DNA of 64,000 nucleotides from Temnothorax longispinosus (taxonomy: Eukaryota; Arthropoda; Insecta; Hymenoptera; Formicidae): the NCBI RefSeq assembly GCF_030848805.1, contig NC_092364.1, positions 1,116,001 through 1,180,000 of the forward strand, written 5' to 3'. A program made the translations under genes and the position numbers. The stretch's first letter is position 1; each line of letters begins with the position of its first letter. The notes beneath the pieces were generated by a model that worked only from the letters and a program-made list of their open reading frames with translations, searched no databases and was not told the DNA's origin. Positions 39,359 through 51,709 of this stretch are shown in pieces.

Positions 39359-42300
39359 CTCTTCACGAGTCGTTGGACCCCGAGACCAAATTAACAATAT
39401 AAGAGATAAACGCAATCGATTTCCTTTCTCCCTTTAGTCCGAGAACTATCTCCATCCCTCTCCCTCTTTCCCCTTTTTCCCCCCGTCTCTCCACCGTGAA
39501 ATCACTCTCCCGCCTCGTACGTTTCCTCTCCCATTTATCCCTTTCTCAGATGAAACCTTTGCTGCACCTCACCATGTATAAGATCTTCCTCTCCTCTCTT
39601 CTTTCCGAGCCGTCGAACGGCGTAGATCGATCTCCGTGAGGAAGGGCGCAAGAGACCCTTCCTGCACGCATTGGCGACCCATCCTTTTTGTCGCGCGCTG
39701 CTGCAAGGGAGGACCACACGATGTCAGGACGGGAGTGACCGAGACAGACAGAGAGAAAGAGAGCATCGATTTCCGCGCGACTCTCACATCGACCGACGTT
39801 CTCGCACAGCGATGTTGTTACAGTATCGAACATTGATAGTTGTTATCATGGTATGGTATATGGAGTGGATACGTTATTCTGAGCGAACGAGTAAGCTCAC
39901 TTGAAACCTCCCGCGACGTGCCGCTCTCGCGAGCCAATCGAACGCGTTATCGGATGTTCGTCTAATTATCGTTTTCTTTCTTTTTTTCTGCATTTCCTAT
40001 ACGAGATGAATATTTCTCGAACTTTAACAGCTGAAAATCGCATTTACCGTATTCCGTTATTCGTTCGCTTAGCGTACGTTCACCCTTAGGCTGCGACCGC
40101 GAACATTGTTCCAGTATCTTACTTAATACGTGACGAAAAGAGAGAGAGAGAAAGAGAGAGAGTGTGCGTGTGTGTGATAGTATTACATTAGCGTAAAGAT
40201 TAAACTTCTGAAATTTTTACGATCAGGTTCACGGTCGTTTCTAGGATAAGCCCGCGGAATTTTCTAAATGATGTTCTCGATCGCAGTCGTCATCCGTTCC
40301 GTGCAACAATCTCCGTTGAGATCTTTGTTATACAGCCAAGTTTGTGCAATGAAGGATCGGTCGCCCAACTCAACTATGATTAACTCTTCCTCTATAGCTT
40401 CGATCCGATTGTAACTTGGAAAGAGTCAGACCATAGTCTGATCATAGCCAATGAAACTGTGAAAAATCTATCGTTAATTAAAGTCTGATTCGAGGGTTCT
40501 CCTCAACTATCCAATCCGCTACAAGTGACCGCTGACTGCGCCCTCGACATCGTCGAGTTAACATCGTCACCGTCGCATCGATGGAGGTTTCTCGTACAAA
40601 GTGGTCCAGGTTACTGATCATCGTCGTAGAGCGCAAGAACAAGGAGGGCGTTCACGTGCGACATGGGCCACGTAGAGGGATTGACCGACCGAAAAAAGGA
40701 AAATAAAAAAAAAAGAAAAAGAAAAGGACACTTTGTTATATAACCACGAATACGTAAAGTCAGCAGTGGCGCGATAAGATGTTTATGACCGCGAGGATAA
40801 GAGCTGCGTCGCCCGAATGTGGGAAATCTTTGATATTCCGTCACGATCGAGGACCAAATTCATTTCCACCGTACGATAAATATGCGTTTATCTCGCCACG
40901 AATGATCTGAACAGGTTTACGGTGGAAGGAAGGGTGCTCAATCTACCTGTAGCCGGTTACAAAGTATTCTGCTTTTTCTGCTACTTTTCCGCGATGATCA
41001 GTTGTGGTCGGTGACGCTCCATCATATCGCACCGTTTAATATGTAATTTCGTGTTCTTTCACAAAAAACCGAACTTGGCTATTCGTGGAAGTTAGACGCT
41101 TCTTCACGAATTCCTTTACGCTGCTGAAAAAGGATTAATGCACCGTGACTAATTGTGATTTATAAGATATATATTAAAATTTCAATCTAGCACGTTTAAT
41201 CTTTATCTTCACAGATCGTAAGAGATGACTGAATTATACATATATTGTCATTGAATAATTATTTTCTAATTATTAAGCATATTGTGATATTTTGTCGCTC
41301 TTCGTGAGAGAGTTGTCATTCTTTCGCGAGTAGTTCAATTTCGATTTATTTAAGCGCAGTCCTTGCATGATAGATATTATTTTACAATTATTATTCAATA
41401 ATATAAATTATTCTATTATTCTATTGATGCATAGAGACTGCCTTGGTCATCAAGTATTTACGATTTGTGAAAAACACGCATATCTAATGACTAAATTAAT
41501 GAAAATATTCACATGCTGAGAAAATGATTACCTGACCCATGTGCTTTGTGACCGGTCATGAAAGATTGTTAGGATCTCTGTTGTTAACGATTTTAATAGA
41601 CAATGAGTCGAGCGCGGCGTTTTTCAATAATTCCAACTCGTGTGAATCATATGCCGTACATGAAAGAAATTGCTGTTAGATTTTACATACGATGCGTTTT
41701 CCACTTAAAACCGACATATTCGTTTTGCTTTGAGGACGTCCCATTGACCCAGATATCTGAAACATTGAAAAAATACGCCGGTTGAATTTCGCTCCTGTAT
41801 CATCGATCATCAATTATATACGTTTGTAACAGACTCGTTTCAAGAGCATCGTCCCCTTCATAAAATCAAATCGCATCCAGTAATCCGTCGATAAATTACA
41901 GATTAATTTAGCACACAGGTAATTATTATTATTTCTTTTTTTCGGAGGAGATAAGAGAAAAAAAATGGTAATCTCGATCGCTCTCTCTCTAGCGTTGAAT
42001 TCAGGATATCTTACATAGGTATTTTGTATAAAGAATAGAATATGCGAGTTCCATAAGAAGTTTTTCTGCGGATCTTCTCCCTGGGCGTTTAATCCGTTTA
42101 GTCTGTTCTTTCTGGATGCGGCCTTCTACGCTTTTCCTCTTCCTTTTTTCTCTTTCCAAAGCGTAAACATATAGTTGCTTCGTTTTAAGTGCAGAAAGCG
42201 TGAAAAGGGCCGCAGCTAATAAGAACAAATCTAAATGATGATGAATCGAGATGTATCGCGACGGAGGAGGATATTGATAATTTAATTGTCGAGTTACTTT

Positions 42301-43107
42301 GGTCCAGTCGGACGAGATGCTGACGGATCACCGCAATCCCTAGATGGGAGTTGCGCCTTATGTTACATACGTCCTTGTATATGTATATTGCTAAGTTTTT
42401 AAATGTATGTATTCGGACTCAATCATTATCTCGTCCCTCTTGCATTCCTTATTTAAGAAAACGTATTTCGGCAGCGACACGAGCGGGCGAGTGTGTAAAA
42501 AAGAAAGAGAGAAAGATAGAAAAAAAGAATTTCTTTCCCCGAGGAAAGGCGCGTTTAACTCTTTCACTATTTTAAACGAGAGTGAGTTATTTAAGTCACG
42601 ACGTACAGACGTGGCATTTCTCTTTTGTGACGGGTCTTCTCGCGAGACCGAATGAAAAATCGAGACGCCGCCAGTAAGAGAGTTGAAAGCGGAATTCGAG
42701 ATAGTGATCGAGCCCCCGTTTATTAGTTTTACACATTCGCGATCGAGAGGGACCGATCCGATATCGATCGCGACCGAAGGGCATGAAGAAAGAGAAACTT
42801 AGGTATTATAAAATCGAGTCGCGCGCGCACACACAGTTCTTCGCGGATCAGCCGGAGAAACCGGAGCGGGCAGGAGCTTGATCGACGCGTGGTCGACGAT
42901 TCGTCGAGAGGGGCGACTTCTTCGACGGGGGCGCGCGCCCGCATATTCGGAGCGGCGTCCACCCTCCCCATCCACCCTCGCGTCCGGGCCCCCCTTCTCC
43001 TCCTTGTAATTAATTTACACACGCGTCGTAATCATTATAACACACGCGTTCACACACGGGCTGTAAAACTCGCGCGGCAGACCTCACGCATTCTACGGAT
43101 TCACGCA
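39359..43107 (+). other. Region downstream of Ssdp, probably 3' UTR and intergenic DNA
   Basis: No coding gene is recognised here. The first part, pyrimidine-rich at 39.4-39.6 kb, is presumably the Ssdp 3' untranslated region, but I could not choose a polyadenylation site. A GA run lies near 40138-40160 and a GC-richer segment at 42.5-43.1 kb. The open frames of 60-97 codons show no family resemblance. Confidence 0.5.
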
Positions 43108-43450
43108 TGATCTATCGACATAATTATAGAAATACCTACTACGAGTATAGTATTCAGTAGCGTAAAATAATAAAGTAATTAAATAAATGTCATCTGTATA
43201 TCCTACCAAGCCTTGTGTTTTGCGTGCTCCCAAAATCTCGCGCGACGACGACGGATAATTAATTTAGTCACCGGCGGATCCTGATACGGAAATCGAAGTC
43301 TCCCAAGATTTACGGGTAAGTGAAATTGTTATGCAGCTACATAAAGAAAATGTTTAAGTACAAGTTTTATAAAAAATATAATTTTTTTATATTTTGTTGC
43401 AAAAATGAAATATAACGACATTATATATTTAATACTGCGACAATTGATTA
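43108..43450 (+). repeat. Orphan copy of an OR 3' flank
   Basis: This segment matches the sequence downstream of OR-B (about 50728-51070) and, more weakly, of OR-C (about 54914-55065). Shared blocks are TACGAGTATAGTATT, TAGCGTAAAATAATAAAG, TTGTGTTTTGCGTG, ACCGGCGGATC and GAAGTCTCCCAAGATTTACG. No receptor precedes it here, so it looks like the left-over flank of a lost or deleted B-type receptor. Confidence 0.7.
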
Positions 43451-44211
43451 TCTTTTGTCAATATATGTGTTTTAAAAAGTTACGTAGATATATAAAAATT
43501 TTAAATTTATAAAGTATATATATTAAACAATGCTTACACTTTATTAGTGAATCAGACAATTTTGTTGCATCTGAACTATATATTATTTTTTTTAAATCGA
43601 TATTGTATATTTTATTATGAACATTGTACAATTAATATAAAAAAAAAACCATAGACTACAAAATTTTTTTCTCTCTTGTAGTGGAATTTGCTTGGTTTAA
43701 ATTGTAATTAGTAAATTGTAAATTTTAGTATATCCCAGAATAATGAGAGCTTTATATTTTAACTTTCACCACAATACTTTTTCGCGTAGAATCGCACGAT
43801 CTAAAGAGCGAAACTGCACTCGCCGAAGTTTATTGCAAGACTGTCGTTTTCTACGAAAAGTTATCGCGAGTAGTAGCTCGAGAACTGTTCGGTGCGATTA
43901 TATACATTTTTTGTATTCTCCAGCGTATTTAATACGAACCATAGAGTATTTCTCAAACAGTTAGCCGTTTACTTGCGCATATTGATTATTAATACGTTAC
44001 ATTTATATGAAACCATATGTTGCGTTACATTTTGGAATCTATACTTATCGTAAGTGCCTGTCGCCTACGGAAACACGCGTAATCGCTATGCAATCATACC
44101 CTCAGGTAAAGGGAGTGCGAAGCGGTATCTGAAATATTAACTTATTTATAACCGGACACTTACTGGAAAAGGAGCCTTTAGAAAAAGATATCGCTTTCCG
44201 AGAGAAGCCTA

Positions 44212-44261
44212 GAAATTCAGATAACAGTGTAGTGCCAAGAAAACTGTTTGCTTCGTGAAAT
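44212..44261 (+). promoter_or_regulatory. Conserved leader upstream of OR-A
   Basis: The bases just before the start codon match those before OR-D (55518-55558) and OR-E (59244-59294): GAAATTCAGAT, then a GTAGTG/GCAGTA block, then TTCGTGAAGT or TTCGTGAAAT directly against ATGGAAC. The match continues upstream in patches (ACTTATCGTAAGTGCCTG in OR-A and OR-D). It is probably the 5' untranslated region and core promoter, kept by duplication; whether it is under selection cannot be told here. Confidence 0.5.
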
Positions 44262-46773
44262 ATGGAACCCAGGAGAACACAGGACAATTATTACGATATC
44301 TGTAGGAGGTATCTGGAGTTAGTCGGTCAGTGGCCTTATCAGAAGCCGAAGCAGAGTTTGTTTTTCTTGATTCTTATACTCTTCTTTGACGTCAATGTAC
44401 TCTTTACACAGGTAACGTTAATTATTATCGAGATCTTCTTCTTCAAGAAAGGAAATAATTCAGAGTAGAACTTTGTGAAGAACCGCGTCGAATACACGCG
44501 AATGCAATCACATTTTTCAGGCGGCAAGATTTTTCGTATGCGATAACATGAAGTGTATCTTTGAAACTTTACCTCCACACATACTGGCAGCGATTATTCC
44601 GGTGAAAATTTTCACTTATCAATTTAACAGTCGCAAAGTACGTTCTAATAGCAAAACTTAGACCTTGTTGATGTTGTAATCATTGATATTGCATTCGATA
44701 TGTCGAATATATCGGTGATGTTTTTAGATTAAACATCTCACAGATCGCTTATTCCTAGACTGGGATATGCTCGAGACTAAAACAGAACGCGATATTATGA
44801 GAAAGTATGCCGAAAATGGCAGATGGTACGTGTTGATATACAGCTGTGAGTAATTTCTTTACTTTAGCTGAGAATCAAGGAAATTTATTTCCTTGTGCAA
44901 TAAAAAAATTAAGTTAAGATAATATGTTTGCATTTAGTGTTTTACAATTAATTAAGATAAATACTTCAAATTAGTTATAAATAAGATATCAGTATATCAG
45001 TCTATGAATAACTGATGCTACCATGTTGGAACCAAGTACAAAAAAAAATGGTATAAACTATAAAGTACTTTCTTTCTGAAAAAAAGTTGCTAGTCAATAT
45101 AAGCTAAAATTGAAAAATGTAAATTTATATTTTGCTATGACATTGAGATATTCTGCCAAGTACTTTACATTCGACAAAGAGAGAAGACATACATAAAAAA
45201 AGATATGAATTAAAAAGGAAAAATCTTGGAACAAAATACAATTTTAACAGCAGAATTCTTAGTTAAAAGTTAAGAGATATTTTAGCAGACAGTCGTTTTT
45301 TATAAATTTTGCTTTCTTTGCAGCGTATGTTTACATATCTACTATATCATTTACAACAACCTCTCTCGTGCCACGCATTTTGGATGTTGTATTTCCATTG
45401 AATACTTCCCGCCCCATAATGTTAGCATATCCGGCATACTATTTCGTTGACGAAAATCGATATTTCTACTATATTTTTCTTCACATGATAATTTGCGCCA
45501 CTGCGTGTTTAACCGGGTTAATCGCACACGATTGCATGTTCTTTACCTACATCGAACACACCTGCGGCCTCTTCGCCGTCGTTAAGTAATGATTATTTAT
45601 ACTGAAAGTATAAAATCATATTTTTTATGGCTAAGAAATAAATAAAAGTCTACCGAAGAGTAAATGTAATGTAATAATAGTTTTAGCTCATGTACGTTCA
45701 CTTGGAAGAGACAGAAATTAATTTGCCAAAACTCTCATAAAAATGTTATGTTGCATAAATACTTGCAGATATAGATTTGAGCATGTACCACATAAACGTA
45801 GTAATGCAGAAAAAAGTACAATTGATTGTTCGAATTCCTTGTATTACAAGAACGTTGTTATTTCGATCCAAGCTCATCGAAAGGCATTGCAGTGAGTGTG
45901 CAATAATTAATATATCGTAGCACGTTTCTCTTCTATTATAATCTCGATGTTAATTAACTAGAATGATCTTTGACAATATTTAATCATCATCAATATTATA
46001 TATTCTTACTGTAGGTTTGTTAAAATTCTTGAAGATACCTTTTCGATATCGCTCGCCGTGCAACTCCTATTAATTACAATCTGCTTGAGCATTACCTTGG
46101 TACAAGTGAGTAACTTACAAATAGGCAAATACCAAAATTCTGTAATGTAATGAAGAACTAAAACAGAATGTTACCTTTCTCGCGTTCAAGCTCTCAACGC
46201 AGCTGCACGAATCAGCGGAAGCGATGAGATATTTCGTCTTCATTATGGCTCAATTGTTTCACTTGTTCTGCTTTAGCTTCCAGGGACAAAAACTGATAAA
46301 TCATAGTCTCGAAACTCGCGACAACATGTAAGAGACTATATTAAATCGCAAGTAAATTAGCTGGCTAAAAACCAAAATATTTGGTCGATATAGAATTATA
46401 GAAGACATACATTTTCATAGAATTACTTACAAACATTTAATTATTTTTCACAATCAAAGTAAACTGTTATTTATTATGTGTTCTTTGAATGTGTAATGGT
46501 AATCTTATAGATATCACAGCTTGTGGTATAAAATACCCGTGAAGGAACAAAGATTGCTCCTGTTCGTAATGAGAAAAAGCCTTGAAGCCAGTGTCTTCAC
46601 CGCCGGCAAAATATATGTGTTTTCTCTAGAAAATTTTACAACGGTAAGGGAATGACAGATGTTACTAAAATACACAGACTACAAGATATATGAAATCTTT
46701 CTCCGTTCTCGTTTAGGTTGTACAAAGCTCGATGTCATACTTTACGTTGTTATCGTCCTTTGACGTATCATGA
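44262..46773 (+). CDS. Odorant receptor OR-A (7tm_6, 9-exon type), intact, 395 aa
   Basis: Insect odorant receptor: a seven-transmembrane, ligand-selective subunit that forms a cation channel with Orco in olfactory neuron dendrites. Exons: 44262-44411, 44521-44637, 44728-44845, 45324-45585, 45769-45891, 46015-46105, 46191-46327, 46511-46643, 46717-46773. All are GT-AG and phases join to 395 codons plus stop, the usual OR length. Features: LVGQWPYQKPKQ near residue 20, DRLFLDWDMLE, TSLVPRILDVVFPLNTSRP, AYPAYYFVDENRYFYYIFLH, FSFQGQKLINHS, TAGKIYVFSLENFTT, and the C terminus SSMSYFTLLSSFDVS, the SYFTLL element typical of the family's last helix. Nine coding exons match the 9-exon subfamily that in ants includes cuticular-hydrocarbon receptors; the ligand here is unknown. 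At the exon 4/5 junction the codon is Lys (AA|A), where B to E have Gly (GG|A). Confidence 0.92.
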
Positions 46774-47601
46774 TCGATTCCTAACGTAGCACGCAGCAAA
46801 ATATCCGTGAAAAACAACAGGTTTGCAGAAGTATAATATTACAAATTATATATTAAATAAATATATTTGTTGAAATATATTGTTAAATAAATATATTGAA
46901 ATAATATATTTGTCAATATTTAATAAGACAAAAATAATAAAATTTTATTACGTTATCGATATTGCTAAGTCACCAAATAGCGATAAACGCATTTTGAAGC
47001 TAAATAATCATACATTTCACAATCGTTAACGTTTCTTAGACGGTTTCATGAAACTACTTTTTATAGCTGTATTATTTTACCCCTGTCTAACAACCAGCCC
47101 CAGTCTCCCCTAGAAGTATATCGTGTTTCACAGAGCCGTAACGTATTTCTATACAGAAAAAAATTAAAAAGAAGGAACGTGTTGCCATACGTGTTAGTTA
47201 TTTCTGCAAGAGGCTGAATGTGAATATGGCACACCACAGACGCAATATTGAAAGTAACACTTACGCAACAATGTACAGGATACATAGAACAGACACTATA
47301 GCATTTATCTTAGAGTTAAGACACGTACAGTGTCACAGGAACTTCTAATTTCTTGGACATTCCGATCGATATGTGTTTCGTGCACAAGAAAATTGTCTCG
47401 TCCGTCGACGGACTATCGGGTTCGCAACTTACATTTTATAAGGCATGACACGCAAAATTGCTACGTCAAAGGTTTCCAATACATATTATTTTTCTTCTCT
47501 CTATCACTCACTAAAATATTAATTCATCTCTTATAACAAAGACGAGACCAGCAATTTAGACGACTGCGTGTTGCCGAGAGCGCAGTATTGCTTTGAGAAG
47601 T
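46774..47601. other. Spacer between OR-A and OR-B
   Basis: AT-rich after the OR-A stop, with locally repeated ATATATT/AAATAAATATATT words near 46850-46925 and AATAAA hexamers usable as OR-A polyadenylation signals. From about 47129 onward it is the 5' part of the segment duplicated at OR-C (51207 onward). No coding sequence is seen apart from the exon that follows. Confidence 0.6.
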
Positions 47602-49963
47602 ATGAAGTCCACTTCGAATCATTACTACAGTATTACAAAAAGGGTGTTGTCACTCGCCGGCCAGTGGCCTTATCAAGAAAGAAGAACGAGGTTGTTCCGA
47701 GTGAGCTTTGTGACTGCGACCGCTGTTTCGTTGATCGTTCCAATGGTTCCAGAGAAGTTTCTCGTAACATTTCTACCACGCTATGCTAGTTCTTTATAAA
47801 TATAATATAAATAAATAATTGTAAATCTAATAGTCATTGAAATGCATAAAAAAGTTGTTTAAAATACGATCGGCAAGGCAATGATGTTCACATCTGTTAA
47901 GAATTATACATCGTTTTGGACGATATATAATTCGACAAAATTCAGGATAGAATTATATTCTTGACTTGTTAAAAAATAATATTAAAGATATACCAAAATG
48001 CACGCGTATACAAAGTAATTAGAATTCTATGAAACTTGTCGAAAATATAGATTGTCCAAGACGGAATTTAATATCTAATATATTTCTAGATTTTCAAACT
48101 TATTCAGTGCGACGGAAACTTGCGATGTATTATGCTGACCGTACCATCGATTATGTTGATGCTTATGTTTCTGGTGAAGCTGTACGCGTGCCAGTTTAAC
48201 AGTAGCAAAGTACGCCAATACTGAGATTTATATGATACATAATTGGTCAATATAGATGATTATTCGAATTTTTATCGCCCTTCGCGATCGCGGTTCTTTA
48301 CAATCGTCGGTGGGTTGTCCGATAAAATTTCGCATTTATCGAGGGTGTTTCTACAATAGATCAAAGATCTCATTGATCGTCTGGATAGCGACTGGAAGAA
48401 ATTGGAAAGCGCTGATGAGCAAGATATTATGAAAACGTATGCCGCGAATGCGAGACTACTTTCTTTGGCATATTGCTGTAAGGATTAGTCGCTTAATATT
48501 ATTTTTGTTTTAACGAATCACGGACGATTATTTCTTTTCTTGCAGTATTTTATTACATAGCTGCCGGTGCATTTGTATCAATTAGTCTCATACCGCACGT
48601 ACTAAATGCCATTTTACCTCTCAACGAATCCCGGCCCATATTTATGCCTTACGAGTCTTATTATTTCGTGGACGGCGAAAAATACTTTTTCTATATTTTC
48701 TTCCACGCTCTTGTAGCCATAGAGATAAGTATGACAGCGATGGTTGCGCACGATTGCATGCTTCTCATTTGCATCCAGCATATCTGCAGCGTCTTCGCGG
48801 TGGCTGGGTAAGATGAAATCTTTTTTCTCTCGCATCCTCTGAATTACGACTGATTATGTGGAGCGAAATTGCTGGAATGTTCACAGATTTAGATTCGGGA
48901 TTCTATCACGTACTGATCGTAACGACGCAATAAATAATGATGTATACGATCAGAAATTCGCAGTCTCCGTGTATGCGCATTGGCGAGCTTTACAGTGAGT
49001 GCAATATTATTGCACTAAAACATGTACGTATAAAGAAAAAAAACCAAGAAATTATCGATACGTGTCGCAAAATTTGCTTGCCGCAGATTCGCGCAGCTTC
49101 TTGAAAAGACCTTTTGCGTTTTCTTCGCCGTACAAATAATGATAGTTACAGTAGCGATGAGCATTACTCTGCTACAGGTACGTATCCATTTATTGTTGCA
49201 ACTCAACTTTTCTGATACTCGCACTTTTCGAGATAGGTAGATCACGTTATGTTACCACTCGCGGTTGCGCGATTAAGATCCCCGTACACAAATTAGCAGT
49301 AACATTAGAATTCACCAATCGCATCTGGTATTTTTGAACCGTAAGGCAGCCATTTTCAAGTAGACATGATTCTAATTGGTCAATTTTTACGGTATGTCTT
49401 AACTCTTACGTTACTGCTACGGCAATTTGTGTGCGGGGGCCCTTAATGCCAAAGCGACAGATTAAAATGTCATATTATTTATCACTTTCGAGATTGCGCT
49501 GCAGTTAAACGAAATTCCGGAAGTGATGAGATATACGGCATTCGTCATTAGTCAAGTGATTCACTTATTCTGCATTAGTCTGCAAGGACAGAGATTGATC
49601 GATCATAGCGTGCAAATCCGTGACCAGATGTAAGATGACAATTTAAATCGTTGCGTAGCCGAAGGCGTTTGATCATTAATTGAGACACAAAATTGTTGCA
49701 GATATAACTCTTTCTGGTACGAAATACCCGCGAAATGGCAAAGACTGCTTTTGTACGTGATGCGAAAGAGCATGCAACCGAATTATTTGAGCGCCGGCAA
49801 GATTTACGTCTTTTCTCTGAAGAGCTTCACCACGGTAAAGATTATTTACGAACGTTACGTTGTTACAACGTGTTCTTTCAAAATTTCTCTTAAGAATGCT
49901 GTCATTTTCAAGGTTATACAATCTTCGGTGTCGTATTTCACCGTACTTGCATCCTTCCAGTAA
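47602..49963 (+). CDS. Odorant receptor OR-B (7tm_6, 9-exon type), intact, 389 aa
   Basis: A second-clade receptor with the same nine-exon layout as its neighbours. Exons: 47602-47763, 48090-48209, 48360-48477, 48546-48807, 48887-48994, 49087-49177, 49505-49629, 49702-49834, 49913-49963, giving 389 codons plus stop with no in-frame stop. Features: RVLSLAGQWPYQERRTRLFR, QCDGNLRCIMLTVPS, DLIDRLDSDWKKLE, HVLNAILPLNESRPIFMPY, YYFVDGEKYFFYIFFH, ISLQGQRLIDHSVQ, LSAGKIYVFSLKSFTT and a SSVSYFTVLASFQ terminus. The exon-1 donor (CTC|GTAACA) is weaker than the CAG|GTAACG or GTAAAG type of the other clade, but it is in the right phase. An AATAAA hexamer lies 10 nt after the stop. Intron 6 carries a TTAA-flanked inverted-repeat element. 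Exon 5 is 15 nt shorter than in OR-A, D and E. Confidence 0.88.
49277..49442. mobile_element. TTAA-flanked MITE in OR-B intron 6, 166 bp
   Basis: Flanked on both sides by TTAA (49273-49276 and 49443-49446). The ends are inverted repeats: GATCCCCGTACACAAATT at the left and, on the other strand, GGGCCCCCGCACACAAATT at the right, followed by AGCAGTAACGT-type sequence. TTAA duplication is the mark of piggyBac-type transposition. It has no coding capacity. The same element occupies the same intron of OR-C, so it predates that duplication. Confidence 0.8.
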
Positions 49964-51709
49964 TCAGTATGTAATAAATAATTCGGATAGTCTCCTTGTA
50001 CAACCACAATTATATCATAGTAATAGAGATTATATAGATGAAAATAATACTTACATTTTAATTTGTTAATCGTAAACGAGTTACTTACATATTTTAAATA
50101 TTGTTGTTAAATATAATTTTAAACTCATTATTTTTTCGCGGACGAAGCCACAAGTCATAAAGAAAAAAGCAGGAATGAATGACGAAGAAATAGGTAAGAA
50201 ACCATGATATTTATTTTAAATACTGAAAGCTGAATATAATTTTGTTCGATCTGTGACTCGAAAATATTACGTAAAGTGATAAATTTTAATAATGGAGCAT
50301 AGGTTTTATTTGCATTTAATAGATGTAATATATGATGGTAATTCCGTTAGTTGGAATAAGAAAAATAAGTTTTAATTATATTGCCATGTATGACATCTCC
50401 TTTTCTTTCTTCTTTTCGAGCTATCGAACGTAAGACGATTCTCGTGAGGAAAGGCGCAAGAGACCTCTTGCGAGCCTTCGCAGTATTTAGAATAGGAATA
50501 TTTTTCATTATATTCTTACAGAGAATGCAGTAAATATTATTTTAATTAATAAATACAAAGGGTTGAGTTTTCGAAAATAATTATCTTTTCAAAATGTCGT
50601 TGGCGTGCTTAAATAAAGGCATTTTTACTGTAAAATTTTTATATAAAACACATTTTTGATAAAGCACATCTCAGATATTTTTGAAAGTATACATCAAGGA
50701 AAGTCGAAAGTCGCTCTACAAATGATGATCTACCGATATAAATGTAGAAATACTTATTACGAGTATAGTATTTAGTAGCGTAAAATAATAAAGTAATTAA
50801 ATAAATGTTATCTGTATATCCTTGTGTTTTGCGTGTTCTCAATTTTGCGCGACACACGACGGATAATTAATTAATTTAATCACCGGCGGATCCCGATACG
50901 GAGATTGAAGTCTCCCAAGATTTACGGTTAAGTGAAACTATTATGAAGGTACATAAAGGAAATAATTAAGTACAAATTTTATAAGAAATATATAACTTTT
51001 TTACGTTCTGTTGCAAAAATGAAATATAATGACATTATATTCAATACTGTGAAAATTGATAATGTTTTGTTAACACACATGTGTTTCATATAAACTTAAT
51101 AAATATTACGATGCACATCGTTAAAAGTTACGCAGATATTTCAAATCCTGTGCTATGGATATATAAAAATGTATAATGTATATATAACATGTAGGGGAGA
51201 CTCTGTTTCACAGAGCCGTAATGTATTTCTATATATATAGAAAAAAATTAAAAAGAAAGAACGTGTTGCCATATACGTTTTAGTTATTTCTGCAAGAGGC
51301 TGAATGCGAATATGGCACACCACAGACGATCGTCACGCAATATTGAAAGTAACACTTACGCAACAATGTACAGGATACATAGAACAGACACCATAGCATT
51401 TATCTTAGAGTTAAGACACGTACAGTGTCACAGGAACTTCTAATTTCTTGGACATTCCGATCGATATGTGTTCCGTGCGCAAGAAAATTGTCTCGTCCAT
51501 CGACGGACTACCACTTGCGGACGGGGTTCGCAATTTACATTTTATAAGGCATGACACGCGAAATTGCTACGTCAAAGGTTTCCAATACATAGTATTTTTT
51601 TTCTCTCTATTACACTCACTAAAATATTAATTCGTCTCTTATAACAAAGACGAGACCAGAAATTTTAACGACTGCGTGTTGCCGAGAGCGCAGTATTGCT
51701 TTGAGAAGT
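49964..51709. other. Spacer between OR-B and OR-C
   Basis: Contains the 3' flank of the OR-B copy of the segmental duplication (to about 50880, matching 54160-55060) and, from about 51207, the 5' flank of the OR-C copy. The block 50728-51070 is the repeated 3' flank also found as an orphan at 43108. No coding sequence is seen. Confidence 0.6.

Larger units (their letters stand above)
47129..50880 (+). repeat. Segmental duplication, copy 1 (contains OR-B)
   Basis: Nearly collinear with about 51207-55060, copy 2. Flanks, introns and exons all match closely, and the offset between equivalent exons is 4.1-4.2 kb. The match starts near GTTTCACAGAGCCGTAA and ends around TTGTGTTTTGCGTG. Intron identity almost as high as exon identity indicates a recent tandem duplication. 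Confidence 0.85.
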
